NCBI GenBank assembly: GCA_027364875.1
Contig: DAHXON010000029.1
Coordinates: 2,381 to 35,722 of the forward strand
Direction of reading: 5' to 3'
DNA from: Chloroflexota bacterium
Lineage (GTDB): Bacteria; Chloroflexota; Limnocylindria; Limnocylindrales; CSP1-4
DNA length: 33,342 nucleotides
Shown here: piece after piece, positions 1 through 8,447 of the stretch
Layout of the letters: each line of letters begins with the position of its first letter
Position numbering within the stretch: the stretch's first letter is position 1
The notes under the pieces: generated by a model
Databases searched by the model: none
What the model was told of the DNA's origin: nothing
The model's input: only the letters and a program-made list of their open reading frames with translations
Program-made: the position numbers and the translations under genes

Positions 1-1
1 G

Positions 2-184
2 GTGGCCGCCGCGGCCAGGGACGGCGACTGGCTGACTCTGACGATGCCCCTGGGCGACATGGAATACGCCGAGTCCCAGATCCTCGCCTTCGGCGAGAAC
101 CTCGAGGTGATCTCGCCCGCGGAGTTCCGTGAGCGCCTGGCCAGGCGAGCCCGGGAGATGGCGGGCTTCTACACGAGGGGTTGA
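2..184 (+). CDS. C-terminal end of a WYL-domain transcriptional regulator (5' end outside window)
   Basis: Only the last 60 codons are present and the frame enters from before base 1. The tail reads ILAFGENLEVISPAEFRERL and then an Arg/Ala-rich helix ending GFYTRG. This fits the C-terminal WCX part of WYL (YafY/PafC-type) regulators, where a 'GFGxxxEVLxPxxLRxxI' strand-helix closes the protein. Such proteins are usually HTH-WYL ligand- or nucleic-acid-responsive regulators, but the HTH and the WYL core lie outside the window. The family call rests on this tail alone. Confidence 0.6.
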   Translation: MAAAARDGDWLTLTMPLGDMEYAESQILAFGENLEVISPAEFRERLARRAREMAGFYTRG

Positions 185-348
185 TGGCTGGCTGGATGGC
201 CCCAGTGGCGGTGGCACGCCTTCCCGGCGGGTACCGTCCGGAGCCGGTTCCGAGGCGCACCGGACATTCGCAGGGCCCCGACCTACCCGTTGCGGCGGGC
301 GCGCCGCTCGGTTGCGAGCGTGTGCCTGTTGTGGCAGCCTGCAGGTAC

Positions 349-364
349 TAGGACGATAGTCCTA
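349..364. promoter_or_regulatory. 16-bp dyad TAGGAC-GATA-GTCCTA upstream of the gene at 457
   Basis: Perfect inverted repeat with 6-bp arms and a 4-bp centre, 93 bp before the start at 457. GGAC-N4-GTCC is the half-site geometry of NarL/LuxR-type response regulators such as the DosR box. Dyads of the same length and layout occur at 2621-2636 and 33321-33336, also upstream of genes. Operator function is inferred. Confidence 0.45.
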
Positions 365-456
365 TTCTGTGCTGGATCCGGGTCGTTCGGGGGCGACCGG
401 CTCTCCCGGCCATCTGGTGCCGCGGGTAGTCGGCAAGGGCCAGATCAGGAGTGGCT

Positions 457-1269
457 ATGTTCTGGAAGCGTTCGAAGCGGGTATCCCGCCGCCAGAGAGT
501 GCTCGAGGAATTGCTGTGGCTCGATCCGGTGGATCGGGAACGGCGCGCCATTGCGGCGGTGGCAGCGGGCGATTTCGGCGCCGACGAGGTTGACGCCGTG
601 CTTCGTCTCGTCGCGAGGCTGGACTCCCTTCGCGACATGTCGCCGCCAAGGGGTGGCCGGCTCCTCTCGAGTTCGCCCGCCGTGGGGTACCGGGCAGCCG
701 AGCCCACCGATGTCGTGGAATCGCTCGACGGCTACAGCACGGTCACAAGCGGCGCCGAGTTCGAGCCCGAACTGGTCGTCGGCTCCAGGCGCGACGCCGA
801 GGCAGCCGCCGTCGCCCGGGCGACCGCTCTAGCCGAGGCCGCGTCTCGTGCCGAATCCGGTGGCGACGCCGCCGCCGAGGCCGGCGGCGAGGCCGCGACC
901 GGCAGCGGTCATCGCGAGCCGCGCCATCGGGCCCGGGGCGGCCATCCGGCGCGCGATGCCGGCGCCATACCCATCGAGCGTGAGCCCGTGGCCGTTCCAG
1001 TGGAGGCCGAGCTTCTTGCCGTGCCTGTAAGGTCGGATCCCGCCGGACTCCCAGTGGACGCACTGGACGCGGCGGAGCGCTGGATTTCGGGCGAGGGCAC
1101 GAACGGCGGCAAGGCCCGCGCGCGCTCTCAGGAGCGTGGCGTCAGGGAAGCCACGGCAGAGTTGCAGGCGTCGTCGTCGGAGGCGTCGAGGGCGGAGCCG
1201 TCGGAGGGCGAGGCATCCGGGACGGCCGACGAGGCCTGGCCGACGATCGCCTGGTTGCGGCCCGGCTGA
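457..1269 (+). CDS. Hypothetical protein, Ala/Glu/Arg-rich, about 270 aa
   Basis: I do not recognise this family. The ATG at 457 has AGGAG at 447-451, five bases upstream, and is preferred over the GTG at 451. Residues 1-60 start with a basic stretch (MFWKRSKRVSRRQR) followed by two likely helices (around ELLWLDPVDRERRAIAAV and EVDAVLRLVARLDSLRD), the only part that looks folded. From about residue 65 on, the protein is low-complexity Ala/Glu/Gly/Pro sequence with no cysteines, and ends PTIAWLRPG. No signal peptide or membrane segment is visible. It is convergent with the EF-hand protein at 1382-2560, and both have a TAGG-N8-CCTA-type dyad upstream, so shared regulation is possible. The strong start site supports coding despite the low-complexity tail. 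Confidence 0.6.
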   Translation: MFWKRSKRVSRRQRVLEELLWLDPVDRERRAIAAVAAGDFGADEVDAVLRLVARLDSLRDMSPPRGGRLLSSSPAVGYRAAEPTDVVESLDGYSTVTSGAEFEPELVVGSRRDAEAAAVARATALAEAASRAESGGDAAAEAGGEAATGSGHREPRHRARGGHPARDAGAIPIEREPVAVPVEAELLAVPVRSDPAGLPVDALDAAERWISGEGTNGGKARARSQERGVREATAELQASSSEASRAEPSEGEASGTADEAWPTIAWLRPG

Positions 1270-1381
1270 CCATCGCCAGGTCGCGGCCCGGCTCATTCGC
1301 CCGGAACCGTCCGACTCGGGCGTGTGGCAGGCATGGCGGAGCGTGTGCCGCCGCTCCGCCGGGGAAGGTTCGATTGAAAGT

Positions 1382-2560
1382 TCAGGCCGTGAGATCGACC
1401 TGTTGCATGGCGCCGGGGGTCCCGTCCTCGGCGAGGTAGACGCCCGACGAGACCACCTGACCGAGGCTCTCGCCCGAAGGCGCCTTGACCTCGAATTGGG
1501 TCCCGACGCTGGCGCCGACGTATAGGGCGCCGACTCCTGCCGCGGACAGCGAGGTCGTCTCCGCGTCGGGTCCGGACCACAGCCGCAGGGTCGCGAAGGA
1601 CGCGTCCGCCTCGTCGATCCAGCCGTTGCCGTCGCCGTCTAGCGCTCGCAGCTCGGCGAAGCCGTTGCCGCTGAGCGGACCGAAGAGCTCGCCGCCGCCG
1701 TCGATCGTCCCGTTGCCGTTGCGGTCGAGCGCCAGGAAGTAGGTCCCCGCGGCCGGCAGGGCAATCTGCTCGGTCGTGCCGTTGGCGTCGATGTCGAATG
1801 CCGCTCGCGTTGCGCTCAGAGACACCGGGCCGCCGCTGAGATTGAGCGCGATCGGGTCCACCTTGCGGGCGGCGTCTCCCGCCAGCATGTCCACTGTGGC
1901 CGTGCGAGTCTCCTCGCGGTGCATCGAGACCTGGAAGTCGAAGGCCATCGCCCTGCCGTCGGCTGTCTGGACGGACCCGCTGGCCGAATACGCGGTCGTC
2001 TCGGTCTCCCGGTGCACCTGCTCGACATGAACGGCCACGCCCCAGCCGGCGCTCTGATTGGCCGGTTGTGAAGCCTGACCGGCGGCCACCTTGGTCGCTG
2101 CCTGCCGGCCGGCCGCCGCAGCTCCTGCGTCGGCGTCGGTCGGTACGTCGCCGGGGTGGATCAGGCGGACCTTGCGTCCGGTGAGGCGCTCGATGAGGAG
2201 GATCAAGACCGAGAGGTTGGGATCCGAAACGGCGGGGTCCGACGGATCAGCCACCGCCGTCGCCGCGGTCGATCTGTCGGCGTTGGCCGACGCGAGCAGC
2301 TGTCGAGCCGCTGCGGCCGCGGCCGATCTGGAGGCCGCGGCTCGAGCCGCGGCCTCGGCCGAAGTCCTGGCCGAGACGAATGCCTGAGAGGAGATCCGGG
2401 TGATCGCCGCGAGATCGTTGCGCCCCGAAGCCGCCAGCGTTGCGGCCAGACCTGAGCTCGGCCGATTGCCGACCCAGGCCTGGAGAGTGGCTCGGGTCGA
2501 ATCGGAGGTCGAGGCCTGGCGCGCCGAAGCCAGCTCCACCGTCGATTGTCCGATCCGCAT
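1382..2560 (-). CDS. Calcium-binding-like (EF-hand/VCBS-type) uncharacterised protein, 392 aa
   Basis: Uncharacterised family. The N-terminal third (MRIGQSTVELASARQAS, then Ala/Ser-rich) is followed by a conserved LTGRKVRL stretch, a mid domain starting GWGVAVHVEQ, and a C-terminal region with two EF-hand-like acidic loops: DRNGNGTIDGGGELF near residues 280-294 and DGDGNGWIDEADASF near 309-323. The order LTGRK, GWGV, DxNGNGxID-GxELFG, DxDGNGWID resembles a family I know mainly from Gammaproteobacteria, of unproven function. The loops make Ca2+ binding likely. No classical signal peptide is seen, so any export would use another route. A TAGGGG-AACA-CCCCTA dyad lies 61 bp upstream. Intact and single-frame. 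Confidence 0.75.
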   Translation of the reverse strand: MRIGQSTVELASARQASTSDSTRATLQAWVGNRPSSGLAATLAASGRNDLAAITRISSQAFVSARTSAEAAARAAASRSAAAAAARQLLASANADRSTAATAVADPSDPAVSDPNLSVLILLIERLTGRKVRLIHPGDVPTDADAGAAAAGRQAATKVAAGQASQPANQSAGWGVAVHVEQVHRETETTAYSASGSVQTADGRAMAFDFQVSMHREETRTATVDMLAGDAARKVDPIALNLSGGPVSLSATRAAFDIDANGTTEQIALPAAGTYFLALDRNGNGTIDGGGELFGPLSGNGFAELRALDGDGNGWIDEADASFATLRLWSGPDAETTSLSAAGVGALYVGASVGTQFEVKAPSGESLGQVVSSGVYLAEDGTPGAMQQVDLTA

Positions 2561-2620
2561 GCCAACTCCCCGAGCGGAGCCGGCTTTGTCCGACGCGTCC
2601 GCTCCGTGGGGGTATCGGTG

Positions 2621-2636
2621 TAGGGGAACACCCCTA
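2621..2636. promoter_or_regulatory. 16-bp dyad TAGGGG-AACA-CCCCTA upstream of the EF-hand protein
   Basis: Perfect 6-bp inverted repeat with a 4-bp centre (7-2-7 if the flanking A/T-type bases are counted), 61 bp upstream of the minus-strand start at 2560. It has the same geometry as the dyads at 349-364 and 33321-33336. Probably a regulator binding site of the NarL/LuxR class; this is inferred from shape only. Confidence 0.45.
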
Positions 2637-2724
2637 AAGGCGGGCCAGCCCGGCGGCGGTACGTCCAGTCAACAGCGGCGCTGGATCCGCCTCGTGGGGC
2701 TTTCGGCCGGCCGGGCACGGCCGC

Positions 2725-3552
2725 TCATTCGACGTCGGCGTGGACCCTGGCCTGGGCCGTGAAGCGTCCCCGGAAGCGGCCCACCTCGAGCGCGATGCCG
2801 AACGCCCGGCTGAGCACGTCGGCCGAAACCGTCTCCGCAACCGGTCCGGCCGCGACGACCCGACCGGCCCGCAGCACGAGGGCGTGGGTCGTGCCCCGCG
2901 ATATCTCCTCGACGTGGTGGGTGACGACGATCGTGGCCGCCAGCCGAGAGTCCGCGTTGAGCCGGGCGAGCAACGAGGCGAGCTGCTCGCGCGCTCCGAG
3001 GTCCAGCCCCGCCGACGGCTCGTCCAGGAGCAGGAGCTCAGGGTCGAGCATGAGGGCGCGGGCGATCTGGACGCGCTGACGCTCCCCCGAGGAAAGCAGT
3101 TCGAAGCGTCGGTCCGCCAGCCCGGAGCAGCCGACCGTGGCGAGCAGCTCCCGGGCTTTCTCCGTGGTGGCTCGGGTCGGCCGGTCCCACCAGGGCGCGA
3201 TGGCGCCCGTGGCGCCGGCGACTACCACGCCCAGGGCCTTGATCTCCGGCGGAATGCGGGCTTCGAGAGAGGCGCTGACCAGGCCTATGCGCCGCCGGAT
3301 GTCGCGAACGTCCACCGTGCCGATCATCTCGCCCAGCAACGACACGGTTCCGCGCGACGGCCACAGGTAGGTGGCGGCGATCGAGATCAAGGTGGTCTTG
3401 CCCGAGCCGTTCGGGCCGAGCACGACCCACCTCTCGCCCTCGCGCACCTGCCAGCCGACGTCGTCGAGCAGCAGTGAGCCGCCCCGCACGACCGAGACGC
3501 CGTCCATCTCGATGACCGTGGCGCCGGCCCGCGCCACGTGGCCGTCCGTCAT
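2725..3552 (-). CDS. ABC transporter ATP-binding protein (orphan, YlmA/ModF-like)
   Basis: 275-aa nucleotide-binding domain with all core motifs: Walker A GPNGSGKT at residues 46-53, ABC signature LSSGE near 153-157, Walker B LLLLDEPSAGLD near 173-184, and the switch histidine in VVTHH. The start RWVVLGPNGSGKTTL and the RIGLVSASL segment resemble stand-alone ATPases of the YlmA/ModF type. No permease gene is adjacent, so the substrate is unknown. The ATG at 3552 overlaps the Nudix stop codon by 4 bp (ATGA), so translation is probably coupled to that gene. An upstream extension in the same frame, back to 4053, is a shadow of the Nudix gene and was excluded. Confidence 0.9.
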   Translation of the reverse strand: MTDGHVARAGATVIEMDGVSVVRGGSLLLDDVGWQVREGERWVVLGPNGSGKTTLISIAATYLWPSRGTVSLLGEMIGTVDVRDIRRRIGLVSASLEARIPPEIKALGVVVAGATGAIAPWWDRPTRATTEKARELLATVGCSGLADRRFELLSSGERQRVQIARALMLDPELLLLDEPSAGLDLGAREQLASLLARLNADSRLAATIVVTHHVEEISRGTTHALVLRAGRVVAAGPVAETVSADVLSRAFGIALEVGRFRGRFTAQARVHADVE

Positions 3553-4046
3553 TCCGGCGTCCGAGCGGCCGAGCCGGCGTGCCCGGCGAGTGCGGCCTCC
3601 AGCCGGTCGAGGAGCGGTATCTGGGTGTCCTTGATGTGGCGGCGGGCGTCTTCGCGATCGAAGTAGACCCACTTGTCCACTTCGGGCCACTGGCGCTTCT
3701 TGCCGAACGGCGGCCACGGCATCACGAACATGTTGCTGCTCATGGTCGCCGTGTCTATGTCGCCCTCGATTGCCCAGGCGTAGACGGTCTTGCCGCCCTT
3801 CTGCGTGATCGAGCCGAGCGGGATCAGCTCGCCATCGGGTACGGGATGGCCGACCTCCTCGGCGAACTCGCGCCTGGCGGTCTGCTCGAAGTCGGCCTCG
3901 TCCGGCCCCACCTCGCCCTTCGGGATCGACCAGAAGCCCAGGTTCTGGCGAGCGAAGAACGGCCCTCCGGGGTGGACCAGGAGGACCTCGAGGCCGTGAG
4001 CCGTTTGCCGGTACATGAGTATCCCGGCGCTGATGCGGGGTCGCAT
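3549..4046 (-). CDS. Nudix hydrolase
   Basis: 165-aa NUDIX protein. The Nudix box spans about residues 44-66, beginning GEVGPDE and ending RREFAEEVG, and supplies the acidic Mg2+ ligands (E60, E63, E64). Spacing between the first Glu and the RE pair appears one residue longer than the consensus. The N-terminal SAGILMYRQ strand and GFWSIPKGE are typical of the DATP/MutT-like group with an FWSIPKGE signature, which hydrolyse nucleoside diphosphate derivatives. The specific substrate cannot be read. It is the first gene of a two-gene unit with the ABC ATPase (4-bp overlap). Confidence 0.9.
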   Translation of the reverse strand: MRPRISAGILMYRQTAHGLEVLLVHPGGPFFARQNLGFWSIPKGEVGPDEADFEQTARREFAEEVGHPVPDGELIPLGSITQKGGKTVYAWAIEGDIDTATMSSNMFVMPWPPFGKKRQWPEVDKWVYFDREDARRHIKDTQIPLLDRLEAALAGHAGSAARTPE

Positions 4047-4122
4047 TCGCCAAGGTTAACGGACCGGCCCGGAGAGCGCGGTGGCTACAGGCTCGCCGAC
4101 GGCCCGGGAGTGTCGTCGGGGG

Positions 4123-4341
4123 CTATTCGCCGGTTCCCGGACCGGCGCCGCCCGGATCTCCGGCGCCCGAGCCGCCAGTGGAGGAGGGGAGCCGGCGGGC
4201 GTCCAGGAGGCTCCTCCGAAGCAGGAACTCGATCTCCGCGTTCAACGACCGCAGGTCGTCGTTGGCCCAGCGGCGGAGGGCGGCGATGATCTCGGGGTCG
4301 AGGCGGACGAGGAACGGAACGCGATCGGCCATCTCAGCCAC
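4123..4341 (-). CDS. Arc-like ribbon-helix-helix DNA-binding protein
   Basis: 72-aa protein. The beta strand VPFLVRLDPEIIAALRRWA is followed by helices DDLRSLNAEIEFLLRRSLL, the ribbon-helix-helix layout of Arc/CopG regulators, where paired strands enter the DNA major groove. The tail is Gly/Pro-rich. It lies 75 bp downstream of the SPFH gene on the same strand. An SPFH gene followed by a small Arc-type protein containing 'RSLNAQIE' is an arrangement I know from actinobacterial genomes. The 11-bp-phased TGATA repeats at 5328-5355, upstream of the SPFH gene, are a plausible target for autoregulation. Confidence 0.85.
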   Translation of the reverse strand: MAEMADRVPFLVRLDPEIIAALRRWANDDLRSLNAEIEFLLRRSLLDARRLPSSTGGSGAGDPGGAGPGTGE

Positions 4342-4416
4342 CCGGCGCGTGGCGGCGGCCGGGCAACCGCAAGCGATTGGCGTGCACCGGCCGCCTCACA
4401 GGGCCCATGAGGACCT

Positions 4417-5292
4417 TCAGCCCTGGTACAGAGTGCCCGCGTTCACGACGGGCTGAGTCTCGTGCTCGCTGCACAGGACCACGAGCAGGTTGCTCACCAT
4501 GGCCGCCTTGCGTTCCTCGTCGAGCTGCACGACGTTCTTCTTCGAGAGCTCGTCGAGCGCCATCTCGACCATGCCAACGGCGCCTTCCACGATCCGCGAA
4601 CGGGCCGCGATGACGGCGTTGGCCTGCTGGCGGCGAAGCATCGCGTTGGCGATCTCCGGCGCGTAGGCGAGGTGGCTGAGGCGCGCGTCGGTGATCTGGA
4701 TGCCGGCCTTGTCGAGGCGGCTCTGGATCTCGCCCTTGATGGTCTCGCCGATCTCATGCGGGTTGCGCAGGAGGGACAGCTCGCCTTCGACGTGCGCGTC
4801 GTAGGGGTACGAAGTCACGACGGTTCGAATCGCCGCCTCGGTCTGGACCTTGAGGAACTGCTCGTAGTCGTCCACCTCGAAGAGGGCTTCCGCGGTTTCG
4901 ACGACCTTCCAGACGACGACCGCGGCGATCTCGATGGGGTTGCCGTCGTGGTCGTTCACCTTGAGCCGCGCGCTTTCGAAGTTGCGGATCTTGATGGAGA
5001 TCTTGCGGCGCGGATACGCGAACGGATTGACGAACCAGAACCCCTGCCGCGACAGCGTGCCCTTGTACTTGCCGAGGAGCACGAGCGCGCGGGCCTCGTT
5101 CGGCGCGACGGCGGTGAAACCTCCGTACAGCACGAAATGGAGGGCCCAGACGATCACGAGGGGGACGAAGACGGTCCACGCCTCCATCACGGCCGCCGCC
5201 AGCACGCCGAAGGTGAGGACGATGGTGGCGGCGATGAGAAGGAACAGGGTGGCCCAGCCAGGCAGTGCGGATGCCGGCCGCTCCTTGATCAT
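4417..5292 (-). CDS. SPFH/band 7 domain membrane protein
   Basis: 291 aa. Two N-terminal hydrophobic segments (about residues 12-34 and 37-58) are followed by an SPFH/prohibitin domain (around [20 protein letters not shown] to [19 protein letters not shown]) and an Ala/Gln-rich helix ([22 protein letters not shown]), where these proteins oligomerise at the membrane. Members scaffold membrane microdomains and partner proteins. ATG 5292 starts the first membrane helix region and is preferred over in-frame upstream starts that would run through the operator repeats. It is followed by the RHH gene, likely as an operon. Confidence 0.9.
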   Translation of the reverse strand: MIKERPASALPGWATLFLLIAATIVLTFGVLAAAVMEAWTVFVPLVIVWALHFVLYGGFTAVAPNEARALVLLGKYKGTLSRQGFWFVNPFAYPRRKISIKIRNFESARLKVNDHDGNPIEIAAVVVWKVVETAEALFEVDDYEQFLKVQTEAAIRTVVTSYPYDAHVEGELSLLRNPHEIGETIKGEIQSRLDKAGIQITDARLSHLAYAPEIANAMLRRQQANAVIAARSRIVEGAVGMVEMALDELSKKNVVQLDEERKAAMVSNLLVVLCSEHETQPVVNAGTLYQG

Positions 5293-5327
5293 TGTGGTGT
5301 GCCTCGAGCGGAGTATCGACCGGCAGA

Positions 5328-5355
5328 TGATATCACCTTGATATCGATGTGATAG
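5328..5355. promoter_or_regulatory. Three TGATA repeats at exact 11-bp period, probable RHH operator
   Basis: TGATATC at 5328, TGATATC at 5339 and TGATAG at 5350 repeat every 11 bp, about one helical turn, starting 36 bp upstream of the SPFH start at 5292. The region is AT-rich within GC-rich DNA. Arc/CopG/ParG-type proteins bind such tandem short sites cooperatively, and the SPFH operon encodes one (4123-4341). The assignment is inferred. Confidence 0.5.
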
Positions 5356-5471
5356 CCCAATCGGCACCGAACCCCAGGGCGGATTGGCCCGGGCCTCTCC
5401 GGGCAGGAGTCCGCACAAGGCGGTACGGTTGGACTCTCACGAGACGAACACGACCGGAGGATCTGCAGTCG

Positions 5472-6467
5472 ATGCAAACGCGGGACCTGGGCACGAGCGG
5501 CCTGTCGATCACCACCCTTGGCTTTGGGTCATGGGCAACCGGCGGCGGCTGGGCATTCGGCTGGGGACCGCAGGACGACGAGGAATCGGTCAAGGCCATC
5601 CGCCATGCCGTAGGGCAGGGTGTGAACTGGATCGACACGGCGGGCATCTACGGGCTCGGCCATGCCGAGGAGGTCGTCGGCCGGGCGATCCGCGACATCC
5701 CCGCGGCTGATCGGCCTTTCGTGTTCACCAAGGGCGGTCTCACCTGGGATCCCCAGAACCCTCGGCTGCCGGCCAGGCGGATCTCGCACCCGGACAACCT
5801 GCGGCACGACATCGAGGCCTCGCTGCGCCGCCTGGGCGTCGAGCGGCTGGACCTGTTCCAGATCCACTGGCCCGACGAATCCGGAGTGGCGGTGGAGGAC
5901 TCCTGGGGTGAGATGGCCCGCTTCGTGGAGGAGGGCAAGACGCGGGCAATCGGCGTGAGCAACTACGACGTGGAGCGGCTCGAGCGGATCGAGAAGGTCC
6001 GGCACGTGGACTCGGTCCAGCCGCCGCTGTCGCTCATCAACCGAGCCTCTGCCCGCGACGTCGTTCCCTGGGCCGCGGCCCACCGGGCGGGTGTGATCGT
6101 CTACAGCCCGATGGCGTCCGGAATCCTGACCGACTCGTTCAGCGCGGCCCGGGTCGCGGCGATGGCCGACGACGACTGGCGAAAGCGCTCGACCAACTTC
6201 GTCGAGCCGCAGCTGTCGAAGAACACGGCTCTGCGCGACGCGCTGGTCCCAATCGCGAAGCGGCACGGCGCCACCGTCTCCGCGGTCGCCCTCGCCTGGG
6301 TGATGGCCGGGCCGGGAGTGACGGGCGCGATCGTCGGGGCTCGGTCTCCCGAGCAGGTCGACGGCTGGCTGGGCGCAGCCACGTTCGAGCTGACGCCGCA
6401 GGATCGTCGCGAGATAGAGGCCTCGGTGGCCGCCACCGGCGCCGGCAGCGGCCCCGTTCGACCGTAG
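5472..6467 (+). CDS. Aldo/keto reductase
   Basis: 331-aa NAD(P)H-dependent (alpha/beta)8-barrel oxidoreductase. The catalytic tetrad is visible as D55, Y60 (in DTAGIYG), K87 (VFTKGG) and H132 (QIHWP). The typical GVSNYDVERLE strand, VIVYSPMASGIL and the late GAIVGARSPEQV cofactor loop follow in order. Length and motifs fit the YajO/PdxI-like branch acting on small carbonyls or sugars; the substrate is unknown. ATG 5472 is preceded by GGAGG about 12 bases upstream. It is divergent from the SPFH gene, with the TGATA operator between them, and convergent with the LLM oxidoreductase. Confidence 0.9.
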   Translation: MQTRDLGTSGLSITTLGFGSWATGGGWAFGWGPQDDEESVKAIRHAVGQGVNWIDTAGIYGLGHAEEVVGRAIRDIPAADRPFVFTKGGLTWDPQNPRLPARRISHPDNLRHDIEASLRRLGVERLDLFQIHWPDESGVAVEDSWGEMARFVEEGKTRAIGVSNYDVERLERIEKVRHVDSVQPPLSLINRASARDVVPWAAAHRAGVIVYSPMASGILTDSFSAARVAAMADDDWRKRSTNFVEPQLSKNTALRDALVPIAKRHGATVSAVALAWVMAGPGVTGAIVGARSPEQVDGWLGAATFELTPQDRREIEASVAATGAGSGPVRP

Positions 6468-6528
6468 GCGTTCGGGCCTCTCGGGCCGTTCGGGCGGTTC
6501 GGGGTCCGTCCGCGGGCCGGCTCGCCGG

Positions 6529-7428
6529 CTACCTGGCCGTGGCCGTCGCCAGCTCGGCTCCCGCAGCGAGGCAATCCTCGGCGAAGCGCGCCTGAGTCTC
6601 GCGCGTCGGATCCCAGCGGGTGGGAAACGCAACGAAGCGCACCAGCCCGAGCTCGCGAGCCCGGCCGATGAAGTCCACGCGCTCCTGGCCCGGATTGACC
6701 ATGTCCTCGTCCCGGCAGTAGAACGAGATCCGAAGGCTGGCCGGATCGCGGCCGATCTCCTCGCAGCGCGACCGCGCGATCGGGATCAGCTCGGCGACGT
6801 GGTCCAGGCTCGTGTAGACCAGGTTCAGCTCGTCGGCGAACCGGGCCGCCAGGCGGAAGGTCACTTCCTTGCCGTTGCCGCCCACGATGATCGGCGGACG
6901 TGGCTTCTGGATTCCCTTGGGCATGTTGATTGCCCCGGCCACGCGGGAGTACTTGCCTTCGTACGTGGCGCGGCCGGGCCCGAACATCCGAGTGATGATC
7001 TCCAGGGCGTCGCCGAGCGCACCCAGCCGATCGCCCACGGGCGGGAAGCCGTAACCGTAGGCGAGCCACTCCTCTTCCTTCCAGCCGCCGCCGATCCCGA
7101 GCTCGAAGCGGCCGTTGCTGGCCACGTCCAGGGTAGACGCGAGCTTGGCCACCAGGCCCGGGTTTCGGAACCCGGCGCAGATAACCATGTGCCCGATTCG
7201 CACCCGCGAGGTCGCCGCGGCAATCGACGCGAGAGTGGTGAAGGACTCGAAGGTGATCTCGTCCTCGGGATCGGGTGTCGTGTGGAAGTGGTCGAAGACC
7301 CACTCCGACTCGAAGCCCAGCTCCTCGGCGTCGCGGGCCAGCTCGAGCGTTCGGGCCCAGGCCTTCGCCGGATCCCAACCGTTGTACTCGTACTTCCATC
7401 CCTGGGGGATCAACAGACCGACCTGCAT
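6529..7428 (-). CDS. LLM-class F420-dependent oxidoreductase
   Basis: 299-aa luciferase-like TIM-barrel flavin/F420 enzyme. It starts MQVGLLIPQGW and shows the family marks: ARDAEELGFESEWVFDHF, a conserved RIGHMV strand, GRFELGIGGGWKEEEW, and KPRPPIIVGGNG. Members transfer hydride to or from F420H2 or FMNH2; the substrate cannot be predicted. ATG 7428 has GGAGG six bases upstream, and the longer upstream frame has no good start. Presence of such a gene agrees with an actinobacterial or Chloroflexota host. It lies 57 bp downstream of the mannose-6-phosphate isomerase gene on the same strand. Confidence 0.9.
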   Translation of the reverse strand: MQVGLLIPQGWKYEYNGWDPAKAWARTLELARDAEELGFESEWVFDHFHTTPDPEDEITFESFTTLASIAAATSRVRIGHMVICAGFRNPGLVAKLASTLDVASNGRFELGIGGGWKEEEWLAYGYGFPPVGDRLGALGDALEIITRMFGPGRATYEGKYSRVAGAINMPKGIQKPRPPIIVGGNGKEVTFRLAARFADELNLVYTSLDHVAELIPIARSRCEEIGRDPASLRISFYCRDEDMVNPGQERVDFIGRARELGLVRFVAFPTRWDPTRETQARFAEDCLAAGAELATATAR

Positions 7429-7484
7429 GGTTGCCTCCAAAGTTGCGGCCGCCAGGGCCGCGGAACGAGCTGATCGGACGACGG

Positions 7485-8447
7485 CTATTCGGGTATGGCC
7501 GCCCGCAGCAGGGTCGCGGTGCCGTTCGGCGAGGCGACGCGGTAGTCGCCCGCGACTCCGGCAACGAGGGCGGTCTCGAAACAGTCGAGCTTCACCGTCT
7601 CGGTGGCGCACCGGATCTCCGCCGCGCCGTCCACAACCGTAACGATATGGAATGTCCGTCCCCCCGTGGAGCCGGACAGCGGCGCGCGATCCGAGACCCG
7701 GACGAGGTCCAGATCGAAGTAACCGCAGGAGACCGCCCGAGCGGTGCCGCTGGGCTCGTGGACGACCGGACGGGCCCGCTCTCGGGCGGGGTCGGTGGTC
7801 GTGACCGCGACGGACTCCTCGATGTGCAGCTTCCTTCCCGCCGACATCGGCCGGCCCCAGTCGTAGGCGCGGTACGTGGTGTCGGAGGCTTGCTGGATTT
7901 CGTAGAGGAGCAGTCCGGGCCCGAGAGCGTGGAGGGTGCCGGCCGGGATCAGCAGCGCTTCGCCGCCGTGGATCGCGATTCGCTCCGCCACGTCGACGAT
8001 CCGTTCGTCCCGGATCGCCGCGGCGAGCTCTTCGCGCGAAACGCCCGCCCTCACGCCGGCGAGGATCTGGGCGCCGGGCTCGGCTTCCAGGAAGTACCAG
8101 GCCTCGGTCTTGCCGAACTCGTTGGGGCCGACCAGGCGGCGTGCCTGCTCGTCGTTGGGATGAACCTGGACCGACAGCCAGTCCTTGCAGTCGAGGAACT
8201 TGATCAGGAGCGGAAACCGAGTTCCATAGCGGCCCGATCCGTCCGTGCCGAGCAGCTCGCGACCGTGCGTGGCGATCAGCTCGTCGATCGTTCTGCCCGC
8301 CAGCGGGCCATCGGCGACCACGCTGGGGCCGTAGGCGATCCAGGCTTCGCCGATCGGCGGGTTGGCGGCCTTGAGTCGCTGACCGCCCCAGACACGCTCC
8401 CGATACTGCGGCTCGAGCTTGAGCAGTCGCTGACCCAGCATCTCCAT
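7485..8447 (-). CDS. manA: Mannose-6-phosphate isomerase, class I
   Basis: 320-aa cupin enzyme that interconverts fructose-6-phosphate and mannose-6-phosphate at the entry to GDP-mannose and mannosylation pathways. Zinc ligands are visible: Q94 and H96 (in SVQVHPND), E115 (FGKTEAWYF) and H173 (PAGTLHALG). The signature LYEIQQASDTTYRAYDWGR follows. It begins with the usual KLEPQYRERVWGG. Start ATG 8447 has a strong GGAGGAGG site. Size fits the short bacterial class I enzymes. It lies between the MFS carrier and the LLM oxidoreductase on the same strand; with the sugar-type MFS gene this hints at sugar uptake and entry, by inference. Confidence 0.92.
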   Translation of the reverse strand: MEMLGQRLLKLEPQYRERVWGGQRLKAANPPIGEAWIAYGPSVVADGPLAGRTIDELIATHGRELLGTDGSGRYGTRFPLLIKFLDCKDWLSVQVHPNDEQARRLVGPNEFGKTEAWYFLEAEPGAQILAGVRAGVSREELAAAIRDERIVDVAERIAIHGGEALLIPAGTLHALGPGLLLYEIQQASDTTYRAYDWGRPMSAGRKLHIEESVAVTTTDPARERARPVVHEPSGTARAVSCGYFDLDLVRVSDRAPLSGSTGGRTFHIVTVVDGAAEIRCATETVKLDCFETALVAGVAGDYRVASPNGTATLLRAAIPE

